In this document: positions 1 to 8,745 of the stretch, in pieces
Layout: every line of letters begins with the position of its first letter
Numbering within the stretch: position 1 is the stretch's first letter
Assembly: GCA_026129525.1 (NCBI GenBank)
Contig: JAHCHW010000011.1
Span: 92,975-156,974, forward strand
Source: Chitinophagales bacterium
Lineage (GTDB): Bacteria > Bacteroidota > Bacteroidia > Chitinophagales > LD1
Direction of reading: 5' to 3'
Length of the DNA stretch: 64,000 bases
Made by a program: the position numbers and the translations under genes
Notes under the pieces: model-generated
Databases searched by the model: none
What the model was told of the DNA's origin: nothing
Seen by the model: only the letters and a program-made list of their open reading frames with translations

Positions 1-99
1 CTTTTTGCACTTCCATTTTAAATACGTTGGCACACGGATGACGCGGATTAAACTGATTTAAATCGAAAAAGTCATTTTAATCATCGTCTGACGCTATTT

Positions 100-855
100 C
101 TAAATCATTTCTACTTCTTCTTTTACCCAGTCATAACCTTCTGCTTCTAACTTCAACGCCAATTCCTTTCCTCCGCTCTTTACAATTCTTCCGCCAAACA
201 TTACATGCACAAAGTCGGGAACGATGTAGTTGAGCAAACGCTGGTAGTGGGTAATCACCAGAAAACTTCTCTCTGCATTGCGGAGCTTATTTACTCCGTT
301 GGCTACAATACGTAAAGCATCAATATCCAATCCCGAATCGGTTTCATCCAAAATACAAAGCGAAGGTTCGAGCATGGCCATCTGAAAAATTTCATTACGC
401 TTTTTTTCACCACCACTGAAACCTTCGTTGATACTGCGACTCAAGAACTCGCGTTTGATTTCTACCAGTTGCGATTTTTCGTTCATCATTTTTAAAAAAT
501 CTTTGGCATCCAACGGCTCTAAGCCATTGTGTTTGCGCTTGGCATTCACCGCAGCTTTCATAAAGTTGGTAGTGCTTACCCCTGGAATTTCGACCGGATA
601 TTGGAATGCTAAGAACACACCTTCGCGGGCGCGCTCATCGGCATCCATTTCCAATAAATTTTTGCCTTTGAAAATTACTTCACCTGAAAGTACTTCGTAG
701 TCCTCTTTGCCGGCAAGTGTAGCAGCCAAGGTTGATTTACCGGTGCCGTTGGGGCCCATAATGGCGTGCACTTCTCCGGCTTTTATTTCGAGATTGAAAT
801 CCTTAAGAATTTCCTTGCCGTTTACTGCTACGGTCAGATTTTTTATTGACAGCAT
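100..855 (-). CDS. sufC: Fe-S cluster assembly ATPase SufC
   Basis: ABC-type ATPase of the SUF system. It forms the cytosolic SufBCD scaffold complex and powers Fe-S cluster assembly on it. Visible motifs are Walker [10 protein letters not shown] (residues 34-42), the ABC signature SGGEKKR (147-153), Walker [13 protein letters not shown] (166-177) and the H-loop histidine in ITHYQ (about 203). The length of 251 residues is normal for SufC. It lies downstream of sufB on the same strand, separated by 188 bp that hold no convincing gene. sufD would be expected beyond the left edge. Family assignment is secure. Confidence 0.97.
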   Translation of the reverse strand: MLSIKNLTVAVNGKEILKDFNLEIKAGEVHAIMGPNGTGKSTLAATLAGKEDYEVLSGEVIFKGKNLLEMDADERAREGVFLAFQYPVEIPGVSTTNFMKAAVNAKRKHNGLEPLDAKDFLKMMNEKSQLVEIKREFLSRSINEGFSGGEKKRNEIFQMAMLEPSLCILDETDSGLDIDALRIVANGVNKLRNAERSFLVITHYQRLLNYIVPDFVHVMFGGRIVKSGGKELALKLEAEGYDWVKEEVEMI

Positions 856-1043
856 TTTTCTTTTTTCTTTTTCTGTTTATTGTTCGTTTGTCTTCTGTTG
901 CATAAGCGTCTTTTCTCAATTCTTCGTAAAACGGTTTCAGAATTTTGCTGTAAATCGTTTTGCCGGTTTTATATGCTCTGTATAATTTAAGTATCACACC
1001 TACAGTATTTCAATCTCACTTCTAAAATCTAAAATCAAATTTC

Positions 1044-2489
1044 TTACCCTACGCTTCCTTCCAAGCTTATGCTCAACAATTTCTGTGCTTCTACCGCAAA
1101 CTCCATGGGCAGATGCTGAAAAACTTCTTTACAGTAACCGTTTATAATCATACTCACCGCTTCTTCATCTGTCAATCCACGCTGGTTGCAGTAAAACAGT
1201 AAATCTTCGCCAATTTTCGAAGTAGTGGCTTCGTGCTCTACCTTGCCGGTGTTGTTTTTTATTTCGAGATACGGGAACGTATGCGCTCCGCATTTATCGC
1301 CAATCAGCAAACTGTCGCACTGCGAAAAGTTGTAAGCATTGTCTGCCGTGCCATGCACCTGTACTAAGCCGCGGTAACTATTCTGTGATTTTCCTGCGCT
1401 GATGCCTTTGCTTACAATTCTACTGCGTGTATTCTTGCCGATGTGAATCATCTTGGTTCCGGTATCGGCTTGCTGGTAGTTATTGGTAACAGCCACCGAA
1501 TAAAATTCACCAATGGAATTATCGCCTTTCAAAATACAACTCGGGTACTTCCATGTAATGGCGCTGCCGGTTTCCACCTGCGTCCAACTTATTTTTGAAT
1601 TTACACCTTTGCACATACCGCGCTTGGTAACAAAGTTGTAAATGCCGCCTTTGCCTTCTTTATCACCGGGGTACCAGTTCTGAACTGTTGAATATTTTAT
1701 TTCTGCATTGTCATGCGTTATTAACTCCACTACGGCTGCGTGCAATTGATTTTCATCGCGCATGGGAGCGGTGCAGCCTTCCAAATAACTCACATAGCTT
1801 CCTTCATCGGCAATAATAAGTGTGCGCTCAAACTGACCGGTGTTCTCTGCATTTATTCTGAAGTAGGTTGAAAGTTCCATCGGGCAGCGAACGCCTTTGG
1901 GGATGTAAACAAAACTTCCATCGCTGAAAACTGCGCTGTTGAGGGCAGCATAATAATTATCGCGTTGTGGCACTACACTGCCAAGATATTTTCTGACCAA
2001 AGTGCCGTGCTCGCGGATAGCTTCGGAAATGGAACAGAAAATAATTCCTTTCTCTTTCAGCGATTCGCGGAACGTAGTGATAACACTCTCGCTATCCATT
2101 ACATAATCAACCGCAACCCCCGCCAATAGCTTCTGTTCCTGAATGGGAATACCGAGTTTATCGTATGTGGCTCGAATTTCAGGATCTACATCATCTAAAC
2201 TTTTTATTTCCTTTTTCTTTTTGGGAGCAGCATAGTAAATAATGTCCTGAAAATTGATTTTGGGAAAGTGAACGTTTTGCCAAGTTGGCTCTTCCATCTT
2301 TTCCCATGCGCGAAACGCCTTTAAGCGCCACTCCAGCATCCACTCCGGTTCGTTCTTTTTGGCTGAAATAAAGCGAACGGTATTTTCAGTAAGCCCCTTT
2401 TCGGCAAACTCCTGCTCAATGTTGGTTACAAAGCCATACTTATAGTCGTTGCCGACTACTTCGTCAATTATTTTGTCGCTGTCTGACAT
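1044..2489 (-). CDS. sufB: Fe-S cluster assembly protein SufB
   Basis: Scaffold subunit of SufBCD, 481 residues, full length for the family. The C-terminal half carries the hallmark [13 protein letters not shown], whose Cys corresponds to the cluster-building cysteine of E. coli SufB (C405 by family knowledge). It is followed by [16 protein letters not shown] and the terminal [13 protein letters not shown]. The N-terminus [18 protein letters not shown] is the usual SufB opening and supports the ATG at 2489. It is first in a suf operon leading to sufC. A TAAATTTG box ends 7 nt before the ATG and a 7-bp inverted repeat sits just upstream, so an iron- or redox-responsive regulator is plausible. 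Confidence 0.97.
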   Translation of the reverse strand: MSDSDKIIDEVVGNDYKYGFVTNIEQEFAEKGLTENTVRFISAKKNEPEWMLEWRLKAFRAWEKMEEPTWQNVHFPKINFQDIIYYAAPKKKKEIKSLDDVDPEIRATYDKLGIPIQEQKLLAGVAVDYVMDSESVITTFRESLKEKGIIFCSISEAIREHGTLVRKYLGSVVPQRDNYYAALNSAVFSDGSFVYIPKGVRCPMELSTYFRINAENTGQFERTLIIADEGSYVSYLEGCTAPMRDENQLHAAVVELITHDNAEIKYSTVQNWYPGDKEGKGGIYNFVTKRGMCKGVNSKISWTQVETGSAITWKYPSCILKGDNSIGEFYSVAVTNNYQQADTGTKMIHIGKNTRSRIVSKGISAGKSQNSYRGLVQVHGTADNAYNFSQCDSLLIGDKCGAHTFPYLEIKNNTGKVEHEATTSKIGEDLLFYCNQRGLTDEEAVSMIINGYCKEVFQHLPMEFAVEAQKLLSISLEGSVG

Positions 2490-2496
2490 GGGAGGG

Positions 2497-2504
2497 CAAA
2501 TTTA
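2497..2504 (-). promoter_or_regulatory. sufB promoter -7 element
   Basis: Reads TAAATTTG on the minus strand, a full match to the Bacteroidota sigma-A -7 consensus TAnnTTTG. Only 7 nt separate it from the sufB ATG, so the transcript would be nearly leaderless. No clear -33 TTTG is visible at the expected distance. Confidence 0.6.
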
Positions 2505-2520
2505 ATAGCTTTTGCCAATA

Positions 2521-2537
2521 TTTAGACTATGTCTAAA
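2521..2537. promoter_or_regulatory. candidate sufB operator (inverted repeat)
   Basis: TTTAGAC-TAT-GTCTAAA, perfect 7-bp arms around a 3-bp spacer. It would lie over the -33 region of the sufB promoter, where a repressor could block polymerase. The half-site loosely resembles DtxR/IdeR-type boxes. SUF operons are commonly controlled by iron or Fe-S regulators, but the regulator here is unknown. Confidence 0.5.
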
Positions 2538-2569
2538 CAAAGAAAGTGCAAAAAGGTTCTACACAACTA

Positions 2570-3775
2570 TTAATCGTCTGTAATACCGGTGCAATAAATG
2601 GTAAGGCTATGGTCTAAACGGCTGGTGGCGTAAATGGAAATTCCTTTCACAAAAGTTCCGGGCGGGCATATACTCATGTGGCGAACGTTGTCGGAATTTT
2701 CGAACGGCACACTAAATGCCGACTTTATACCCAAACCGCTGTTGGTGGTAGAAAGCCCGGGGTTAAGCGGAGCACAACGCAGTTTCATTTCCCCATCAAG
2801 GCGGTCGGTGGCGCGAAATTCAATGCCTGTAGCAACATAATTATCGGGGCAATTACACTGGTGCATTACATTATCGGCTCCTGTTCCCTGTGTATTAACT
2901 CCCGTGCCGGGTGTTGTAACACCACCAAAGCCATACCAAATTGCAGTGTCCTGTAATAAGTCGGGAAGTTTTATTCCGTTCATTTGTATGCTTCCTTCAA
3001 AATAATCCGAACTGCGAATGCTTATTCCTGTCATGGCGGTAGTTCTATCGCTAAAGGTAACAGTGTTGTAGCAGTTGTCGCACTCTAACGTTGTGCCTGC
3101 AAAATCGGGTTGGCTAATTGCCAGCGACCTTGCAATAAAGGAACCATTTACGCTAAGTGTTGCACTGGCTGTTGTGGTTGCTACTCCCACATTGCTTCCA
3201 TCATCAAACAATTGCGAATTACCAAGTGTAGAGCTGTCAGGCGTAAACTTTGAAACATAATTAAGTTGACCACTAACAGTTCCGTTTCCCGATGGACCCA
3301 TTGGCCCGGTTGGCCCTATAGGTCCGGTAAGTCCGATTGGTCCCGTTGGTCCGGTTACGCCTTGTGGCCCGTTACTGCTGGTAACGGCATATAAAGCATA
3401 AGGAACACTCAATAACTCGGTGGCACCGAGGTTAACATAGTTAATGCCTCCGGCAGGATCGTATTCTACCTGCAAAAACTTTTTCCCGTTCGACCAAACT
3501 ATGTTTCCAAGGTTGCTTAGTACCTGCGTTCCTTTACCTACCGCCACCGTAAACAACCCGAACTGGTTGGTGGTTACGCTATGTGTTTCTATAAACAACA
3601 ACGAGCCATTGGGGTAATTTTCGATTATCGAAAGTTTTACCGAAACCGTTTGGTTTGCTAACGGGTTACCGTTTGCATCGCGGGCAACTGCCTGATAGTT
3701 GAACGCCTGAGGAACTTGTGCAGTACCGAACAACGATAAAAGAACACAGAAGCCTGCAAGTAGTTTATTGAGCAT
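2570..3775 (-). CDS. Secreted collagen-like protein with a triplicated Cys module
   Basis: 401 residues, function unknown. Residues 1-20 form a signal peptide (LLAGFCVLLSLFGTAQ). Next comes a domain opening PQAFNYQAVARDANGNP, a common N-terminal domain of exported Bacteroidota proteins. About nine Gly-X-Y triplets follow (GPTGPIGLTGPIG, near residues 135-165), then a spacer. Last come three related segments of about 34 residues whose core is V-x-TGI-x(3)-A/S-x-(D/S)RLDG-x(4)-L-x-C, near 240, 310 and 370. No T9SS sorting domain is present at the C-terminus (ends IYCTGITDD). It is not part of the suf operon functionally. A trimeric, fibre-like surface protein is an inference from the collagen repeats. 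Confidence 0.8.
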   Translation of the reverse strand: MLNKLLAGFCVLLSLFGTAQVPQAFNYQAVARDANGNPLANQTVSVKLSIIENYPNGSLLFIETHSVTTNQFGLFTVAVGKGTQVLSNLGNIVWSNGKKFLQVEYDPAGGINYVNLGATELLSVPYALYAVTSSNGPQGVTGPTGPIGLTGPIGPTGPMGPSGNGTVSGQLNYVSKFTPDSSTLGNSQLFDDGSNVGVATTTASATLSVNGSFIARSLAISQPDFAGTTLECDNCYNTVTFSDRTTAMTGISIRSSDYFEGSIQMNGIKLPDLLQDTAIWYGFGGVTTPGTGVNTQGTGADNVMHQCNCPDNYVATGIEFRATDRLDGEMKLRCAPLNPGLSTTNSGLGIKSAFSVPFENSDNVRHMSICPPGTFVKGISIYATSRLDHSLTIYCTGITDD

Positions 3776-3790
3776 ACAAATGATTTAGGG

Positions 3791-3798
3791 CTAATGTA
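3791..3798 (-). promoter_or_regulatory. -7 element for the collagen-like gene
   Basis: TACATTAG on the minus strand, 15 nt before the ATG at 3775. It fits TAnnTTnG with an A at the seventh position, a variant also seen before the genes at 48528 and 58988. Confidence 0.4.
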
Positions 3799-3839
3799 GA
3801 ATTAAATGTGGATAGAGAAAACCATTGACATTACTCAAC

Positions 3840-3847
3840 TATCTTCG
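3840..3847 (+). promoter_or_regulatory. -7 element for nnrDE
   Basis: TATCTTCG, 26 nt before the ATG at 3874. It is the C-variant of the -7 box, with the first base inside the preceding line of AT-rich intergenic DNA. Confidence 0.4.
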
Positions 3848-3873
3848 TTTTGTTTACTGTTTACCTTTACCGA

Positions 3874-5376
3874 ATGAAAATCCTCGCAGCCGCACAACTG
3901 AAAGAGTTAGACCAATATACCATTCAGCACGAGCCGATTGCCTCCATTGACCTGATGGAGCGCGCTGCAACTGAGTTTACAAACGCAATAACCGAACTAA
4001 TACGCACCAACGAGCCTGTAATGGTTTTTTGCGGAATGGGCAATAACGGAGGCGATGGTTTAGCAATTGCGCGTATGCTTATTGAACGCGGCTATTTGCA
4101 TGTTTCCGCGTATGTGGTGCGCCATTCACCAAACGGCAGTGCTGATTTTTTGGTGAACGAAGAGCGCCTGAAAAACATAGCAGGAATCCATTACATAGAA
4201 ACTGAATTTCAGATACCGCTTATCCCAAAGCAAACGGTAGTGATTGATGCAATTTTCGGCAGTGGATTAACCCGCCCAATCGAAGGACTAACTGCAGCAA
4301 CAGTTACTGTCTTGAATAACAGTAATGCAATTATTTATTCTGTTGATGTTCCTTCCGGTATGTATTGCGATCAACCGAATAAATCTTCCGATACGGTAGT
4401 TCAAAGCGATATTACTTTTACGTTTCACGCGCCCAAACTCTCTTTTTTGCTTCCTTCTGCGGCAAATTATGTCCCCGATTTCAGAGTACTTGATATTGGC
4501 TTGAACAAAACATATTCCGAAAACCTCGCATCGCCATACAGCTATCTTACGCATCAAACCATACAGTCTGCTTTTAAACATCGCAATAAGTTCTCGCACA
4601 AAGGAACGCATGGACATGCACTGATAGCTGCGGGCAGCTACGGCAAGGCAGGTGCAGCGGTGTTGGCGGTAAACGCAGCCTTACACAGCGGTGCGGGGTT
4701 GGTAACTGCGTGCATTCCGGCATGTGCGTACAACATAGTGCAAACCGCCTGCCCCGAAGCAATGGTTGTAGCTGATAGAACCAACGATGAACTTTCTTCT
4801 CTTCCTGAAATTTCTGCTTTCAGTGCAATTGGAGTTGGTCCAGGTATAGGGATAAGTAAAAACACAGTTGCCTTTGTAGAAAAGTTGTTAGAGAATGCTG
4901 CTCAGCCATTAGTGTTCGATGCTGACGCCCTGAATATTCTATCAGAGAATAAGCAGTTGCTCAATCGCTTACCTGTGAATGCAATACTTACACCCCACCC
5001 CGGTGAGTTTAAACGCCTTGCCGGTGAATGGACGGATGACCTGCATAAACTTGAACTGCAACGCGAGTTTGCTGCCACGTACAACACCACTATAGTATTA
5101 AAAGGAGCACACACATCTATTGCTTTGCCTAATGGGCAGATTTTTTTCAACTCTACCGGCAATGCCGGCATGGCTAAAGGCGGAAGCGGTGATGTGCTTA
5201 CAGGGGTAATTGCTTCGCTGTTAGCGCAAGGTTATAGCCCGGCAAATGCAGCTATAATTGGGGTGTTTGTGCATGGCATGGCTGGCGACTATGCTGCAAC
5301 TTACTTAAGCCAAACCGGTATGAGTGCCGGTGATATCATCCGCTATCTGCCCGAAGCTTTTTCGGTATTCGAATAG
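3874..5376 (+). CDS. nnr: Bifunctional NAD(P)H-hydrate epimerase / ADP-dependent NAD(P)H-hydrate dehydratase
   Basis: Repairs damaged NAD(P)H. The N-terminal YjeF_N epimerase interconverts R- and S-NAD(P)HX, and the C-terminal ribokinase-like domain dehydrates S-NAD(P)HX using ADP. The epimerase half shows GNNGGDGLAIAR (residues 56-67). The dehydratase half shows GVGPGIG, LTPHPGEFKRL and the catalytic GGSGDVLTG followed by HGMAGD. At 500 residues it has the usual fused length. An upstream in-frame TTG at 3850 would add eight residues, but ATG 3874 (MKILAAAQLKELD) matches the family start. Standalone transcription unit. Confidence 0.95.
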   Translation: MKILAAAQLKELDQYTIQHEPIASIDLMERAATEFTNAITELIRTNEPVMVFCGMGNNGGDGLAIARMLIERGYLHVSAYVVRHSPNGSADFLVNEERLKNIAGIHYIETEFQIPLIPKQTVVIDAIFGSGLTRPIEGLTAATVTVLNNSNAIIYSVDVPSGMYCDQPNKSSDTVVQSDITFTFHAPKLSFLLPSAANYVPDFRVLDIGLNKTYSENLASPYSYLTHQTIQSAFKHRNKFSHKGTHGHALIAAGSYGKAGAAVLAVNAALHSGAGLVTACIPACAYNIVQTACPEAMVVADRTNDELSSLPEISAFSAIGVGPGIGISKNTVAFVEKLLENAAQPLVFDADALNILSENKQLLNRLPVNAILTPHPGEFKRLAGEWTDDLHKLELQREFAATYNTTIVLKGAHTSIALPNGQIFFNSTGNAGMAKGGSGDVLTGVIASLLAQGYSPANAAIIGVFVHGMAGDYAATYLSQTGMSAGDIIRYLPEAFSVFE

Positions 5377-5395
5377 AAATTTTGTCGCAAACATC

Positions 5396-5426
5396 TTGAC
5401 AAAAAGCCCCTTACCACTTACCTTGT
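5396..5426 (+). promoter_or_regulatory. Promoter of the gene at 5475
   Basis: TTGAC at 5396 and TACCTTGT at 5419 are 23 bp apart start to start, the spacing expected for -33/-7 elements. The -7 box is imperfect. It gives a leader of about 45 nt. Confidence 0.35.
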
Positions 5427-5474
5427 TTGTGGCTGCACATCTAACATCAAACAGCCGGTTAAACTTTATTTTAC

Positions 5475-6035
5475 ATGAAAACGCCAAAGCTTATTGTGCT
5501 GCTTACCGCTGTGCTTTCGCTTTGCTCATTTACAATAGGTAACCCCGAAGACCTCGAGCGTAATGCATCATTTTCTGCAACAATTAACGGAACTCCGTTT
5601 AAGCTGCGCGATGACCAGCTATTTCGTGGTGTGTTAGTAAACCGTGCCGGCTCCATGGACGGGCGCGTACCCGCCCGCACAGTTATCAATACGGTTTTTA
5701 ATGGTTCATCGGGCACCACTTCTGCCAATGCTTTATTTTCGGAAAGTATTCAGTTTGAAACCGGGTATGCTCCCGATAAAACAGGCGAACCTGCCTATTA
5801 CAACATCAGCATGTTCTGCCAATCGAAAACTTATTATGTAATGAAGGAACAAAGCAAGGTAACTATTACCCACTTTACATGGGAAACAGACCGAAAACAC
5901 TTTTTGGTTTCGGTTGAGTTTGATTGTAAAATGAAAAGTTACGAAAACGCTGAGAAAGCCAACGAAATAACGCTGAAAGGAAAAATGCAGAATATCCGCA
6001 TTACCGTGCCGGGCTGGTTGGCAGCCCAAAACTAA
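5475..6035 (+). CDS. Exported protein of unknown function
   Basis: 186 residues. A signal peptide (KLIVLLTAVLSLCSFTIG) is followed by ASFSATINGTPFKLRDD, an opening seen in small exported Bacteroidota proteins that probably form a beta-barrel or sandwich. No lipobox is obvious, although a Cys at residue 17 lies in the hydrophobic segment. Alternating hydrophobic strands run through the middle and the C-terminus ends in VPGWLAAQN. I do not recognise the family. Its stop codon directly abuts the stop of the convergent gene at 6036, leaving no room for a terminator. Confidence 0.75.
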   Translation: MKTPKLIVLLTAVLSLCSFTIGNPEDLERNASFSATINGTPFKLRDDQLFRGVLVNRAGSMDGRVPARTVINTVFNGSSGTTSANALFSESIQFETGYAPDKTGEPAYYNISMFCQSKTYYVMKEQSKVTITHFTWETDRKHFLVSVEFDCKMKSYENAEKANEITLKGKMQNIRITVPGWLAAQN

Positions 6036-6263
6036 TCAGGGCTGAGTTTTAATCTGCGATTTTACTTTTTCCAGGGCTTCAAAAATTTTTTCAAAATCTT
6101 CCTGAAAAATAAGAATGCTATGGCGAATAAACTCGCCATCGTTTTTACGGCTTTCGGTTACCTTCAGAATTTTTGAACCCTTTGAATCTTCCTTCAAATC
6201 AAAAAAATAAGTCCTTTTTCCCGCAGCTACTTTTTCGGAGAATAGAGTTTTGTCATCGAACAT
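6036..6263 (-). CDS. PUR family DNA/RNA-binding protein (DUF3276)
   Basis: 75 residues. It matches the small PUR-alpha-like proteins (DUF3276) found across Bacteroidota and, as BpuR, in Borrelia, which bind single-stranded nucleic acid. The pattern is beta-rich followed by a helix: FSEKVAAGKRTYFFDLKE, then KILKVTESRK, then HSILIFQEDFEKIFEALEKV. It is a single repeat that would act as a dimer. Convergent with the gene at 5475 and independent of its other neighbours. The target here is unknown. Confidence 0.88.
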   Translation of the reverse strand: MFDDKTLFSEKVAAGKRTYFFDLKEDSKGSKILKVTESRKNDGEFIRHSILIFQEDFEKIFEALEKVKSQIKTQP

Positions 6264-6357
6264 TGGTCGTATTTTGGGTTGGAAGGTAGAAAGTTATTTG
6301 AAATTGTTGTTTGCGGTTTTGTGCAGTTCACCGATAACTACACCAAATGCCCTAACA

Positions 6358-6374
6358 CGGTCTGACCTTGGTCA
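6358..6374. repeat. Short repeat, copy 1 (partly degenerate palindrome)
   Basis: 17 nt, CGGTCTGACCTTGGTCA, identical to 19457-19473. Here the right arm of the palindrome is broken (GGTCAAACT instead of GGTCAGACC). It lies about 60 bp upstream of the PhoD-like gene. Confidence 0.6.
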
Positions 6375-6420
6375 AACTAACTCATCAACATCATGCAATA
6401 CATGAGCACACAACTTTATT

Positions 6421-6428
6421 TACATTCG
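6421..6428 (+). promoter_or_regulatory. -7 element for the PhoD-like gene
   Basis: TACATTCG, 5 nt upstream of the proposed GTG start at 6434. The position supports that start and implies a leaderless message. Confidence 0.4.
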
Positions 6429-6433
6429 CGCCC

Positions 6434-7759
6434 GTGAAAAATACGGCACTCAGCAGTTTCTTCGTTTTACTAATCTTTCTTTGTTCGGCACAAGTTGAAC
6501 CCAAACCAAAATTGCTTGCAGGTCCTGTTATTGGAACAGTAACTTCTACCACTGCCAAAGTTTGGATAGCCTATCGCGGCAAAGGACAAAACGCGCTGAT
6601 ATTGGGAGACACTTCCGAAAACAAAGTGCATTATCCCGTTAATTACCATTACATAGCCAACAGCAAAGGAGAAATTGCACTTACACTCGAATTCAGCGGG
6701 CTTAAACCCGGACGGCTTTACAACATTCTCACCAATATTGACGGATGGGGAACACACGCCAAATATTCGCTGCGAACCCTTACATCTGATACTGTAAAGG
6801 ATTTTAATTTTCTACTCGGCTCTTGTGCGCTGCTTAATACCGATGTTACCCGCGGGTTGTTTCCCGGTGGCTCTAACTGGATTTTTTACAGAATGAGAAA
6901 AAAGAATGGCGATTTTATGGTATGGTTGGGCGATAATGTGTATTATCTATATCCGCGCCATTACCGCAGTTACGAGGATATGTTCAACCGCCAACTGAAA
7001 ATTCGCAAAGTGTATAACAAAAAGTATCGCGATTTTCTCGGCAACCAGCCCAACTATGCTATTTGGGACGACCATGATTATGGGCCAAACGATTCGAACA
7101 AAGACTGGATATTGAAAGATTCCGCACTCAAAGTGTTTAAAGGATTTTGGCCTAACACTTACCCCGATGAAAAAAGCTTTCCCGGAAACTACTTCAGTTT
7201 TCGCTGCTATGATACCGAGTTTTTTATGACCGATTGCCGCTATAACCGCGATAAAGAAGGCGACACAACAGGCGCATTTTTGGGCGAAACTCAAATGATT
7301 TGGTTGAAGAATAAATTACTGCTCAGCGATGCTTCGTTCAAGTTTATTTGTGTAGGCTCACAGGTGTTAAATGATAATCACTTTGGCGAATCGTATGCTA
7401 ACTATACCCGCGAACGCAACGAACTTTTCGACTTTATTGCCACAAACAATGTAAAAGGTGTGGTCTTTTTAACTGGCGACAAACACTACAGCGAAGTTTG
7501 CAAACGCGACTGGAAAGGTTATCCGCTCTACGATTTTACTTGCTCCCCTCTTACGGCTCCTCCCCTGCCGCGCAGGCTCTTAGGCGCTTACCGCAATCAG
7601 TGGCGAATTAAAAAAACTGATTATGCACTCAAAAACTTCGGAAGAATTTCGCTGAGTGGTGATGCCGGTAACCGTAGTATGAAAATTGAGGTATTCGGCA
7701 GAGGCGGTTTCAAAAAGAAAGAATACACCATTAAGCAAAGCGAACTTATAAGGAATTAA
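6434..7759 (+). CDS. Exported PhoD-like metallophosphatase/phosphodiesterase
   Basis: About 441 residues from a GTG start. This start is chosen because it places a clean signal peptide (LSSFFVLLIFLCSAQ) at the N-terminus, whereas the upstream ATG at 6368 adds a His-rich stretch before it. A fibronectin-like N-terminal domain (LLAGPVIGTVTSTTAKVW) precedes the PhoD catalytic domain. Metal ligand motifs are visible: WLGDNVYY, WDDHDYGPND and FLTGDKHYSEV. Family members release phosphate from phosphodiesters such as nucleotides or phospholipids outside the cytoplasm. It is followed after 6 nt by an acyltransferase gene, probably co-transcribed. Confidence 0.88.
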   Translation: MKNTALSSFFVLLIFLCSAQVEPKPKLLAGPVIGTVTSTTAKVWIAYRGKGQNALILGDTSENKVHYPVNYHYIANSKGEIALTLEFSGLKPGRLYNILTNIDGWGTHAKYSLRTLTSDTVKDFNFLLGSCALLNTDVTRGLFPGGSNWIFYRMRKKNGDFMVWLGDNVYYLYPRHYRSYEDMFNRQLKIRKVYNKKYRDFLGNQPNYAIWDDHDYGPNDSNKDWILKDSALKVFKGFWPNTYPDEKSFPGNYFSFRCYDTEFFMTDCRYNRDKEGDTTGAFLGETQMIWLKNKLLLSDASFKFICVGSQVLNDNHFGESYANYTRERNELFDFIATNNVKGVVFLTGDKHYSEVCKRDWKGYPLYDFTCSPLTAPPLPRRLLGAYRNQWRIKKTDYALKNFGRISLSGDAGNRSMKIEVFGRGGFKKKEYTIKQSELIRN

Positions 7760-7765
7760 ACCGGT

Positions 7766-8635
7766 ATGATAACCTACTACCTGCTTGTTCCCGTTTTGTA
7801 TTTTTTTTCGCTGCTACCATCGTCTGTGTTGTATGTAATGGCAGATGGGGTGGCGTTTTGTTTGCGCGTTGTGTTCCGCTATCGCAAGCAGGTTGTCTAT
7901 ACTAATCTCAAAAAATCGTTTCCCGAAAAAAGCGAAGACGAGTTGCAAGAGATAGTCCGGCAGTCGTACCGGCACTTAGCCTATCGTGTAGTAGAAAACA
8001 TTAAATGCGTTACTATTTCAAAAGAAGAGATAGATAAACGAGTAAACGCACCCAACCTGCAAATGCTGAACAATTATTACGACAAAGGGAGGCATGTTGT
8101 GTTAATGGTGGGGCATATTGCTGCATGGGAGTTTGGCGGTTATAAATTAAGCACCAATTGTAAGCATTGGATTTTTGGTATTGTAAGCATGGTGAGCAAC
8201 AAGCGCTTTAATGATTTAGTGCAGCGCACACGCGGTAAAATGGGAATGCACTTAGTGCCCATGCAGGAAAGCAAACACTTTTTCAAGCAAGAATTGAAAC
8301 AACTTTCGCTCGGCATTTTCATTAGTGACCAATCGCCTTCCAGCCCCGAACGTGCCTACTGGACAAATTTTTTGAATCAGGACACCGCCTTCTTTACCGG
8401 TGGCGAGCGCTACGCCCGTCAACATAACTGTGTGGTGGTATATCCTAAAATCGTGCAAACAAAACCCGGTTATTACAATGCAGAGTTAATACTGATAACC
8501 GAAAATCCGAATGAAGAACCGGAAAATGCCATTACCGAAAAATTTGTCCGCATACTCGAAAATCATTTAAAGGAACATCCTGCCGACTGGCTTTGGAGCC
8601 ACAAACGTTGGAAACACAAACGTATAACTACATAA
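7766..8635 (+). CDS. Lipid A biosynthesis-type acyltransferase (LpxL/HtrB family)
   Basis: 289 residues, typical for the family. An N-terminal membrane segment (YYLLVPVLYFFSLLPSSVLY) anchors it to the inner membrane. The acyltransferase HxxxxE motif is present as GHIAAWE near residue 115, and SDQSPSS matches the second conserved block. The C-terminal WLWSHKRWK is diagnostic for lipid A late acyltransferases. It would add a secondary acyl chain to a lipid A precursor from acyl-ACP. It probably forms an operon with the PhoD-like gene, 6 nt upstream. Confidence 0.9.
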   Translation: MITYYLLVPVLYFFSLLPSSVLYVMADGVAFCLRVVFRYRKQVVYTNLKKSFPEKSEDELQEIVRQSYRHLAYRVVENIKCVTISKEEIDKRVNAPNLQMLNNYYDKGRHVVLMVGHIAAWEFGGYKLSTNCKHWIFGIVSMVSNKRFNDLVQRTRGKMGMHLVPMQESKHFFKQELKQLSLGIFISDQSPSSPERAYWTNFLNQDTAFFTGGERYARQHNCVVVYPKIVQTKPGYYNAELILITENPNEEPENAITEKFVRILENHLKEHPADWLWSHKRWKHKRITT

Positions 8636-8711
8636 ATCCGCCTGCGTTCATTACATGATTGTTAAGCGTTAAACACGCATCGTAACGACACTCACCGCTT
8701 CAATATTCTGT

Positions 8712-8719
8712 TATATTTG
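8712..8719 (+). promoter_or_regulatory. yidC promoter -7 element
   Basis: TATATTTG, an exact TAnnTTTG match, 26 nt upstream of the yidC ATG in a 110-bp gap. Confidence 0.6.
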
Positions 8720-8745
8720 CGCGCCCTTTTTAAGACACATACCCG

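Noticed and set aside
803..997. Small Lys/Arg-rich reading frame between sufC and sufB
   Set aside because: It overlaps the sufC start by 53 bp in another frame, is dominated by Lys/Arg, and matches no family that I recognise. A small gene cannot be excluded, but support is weak.
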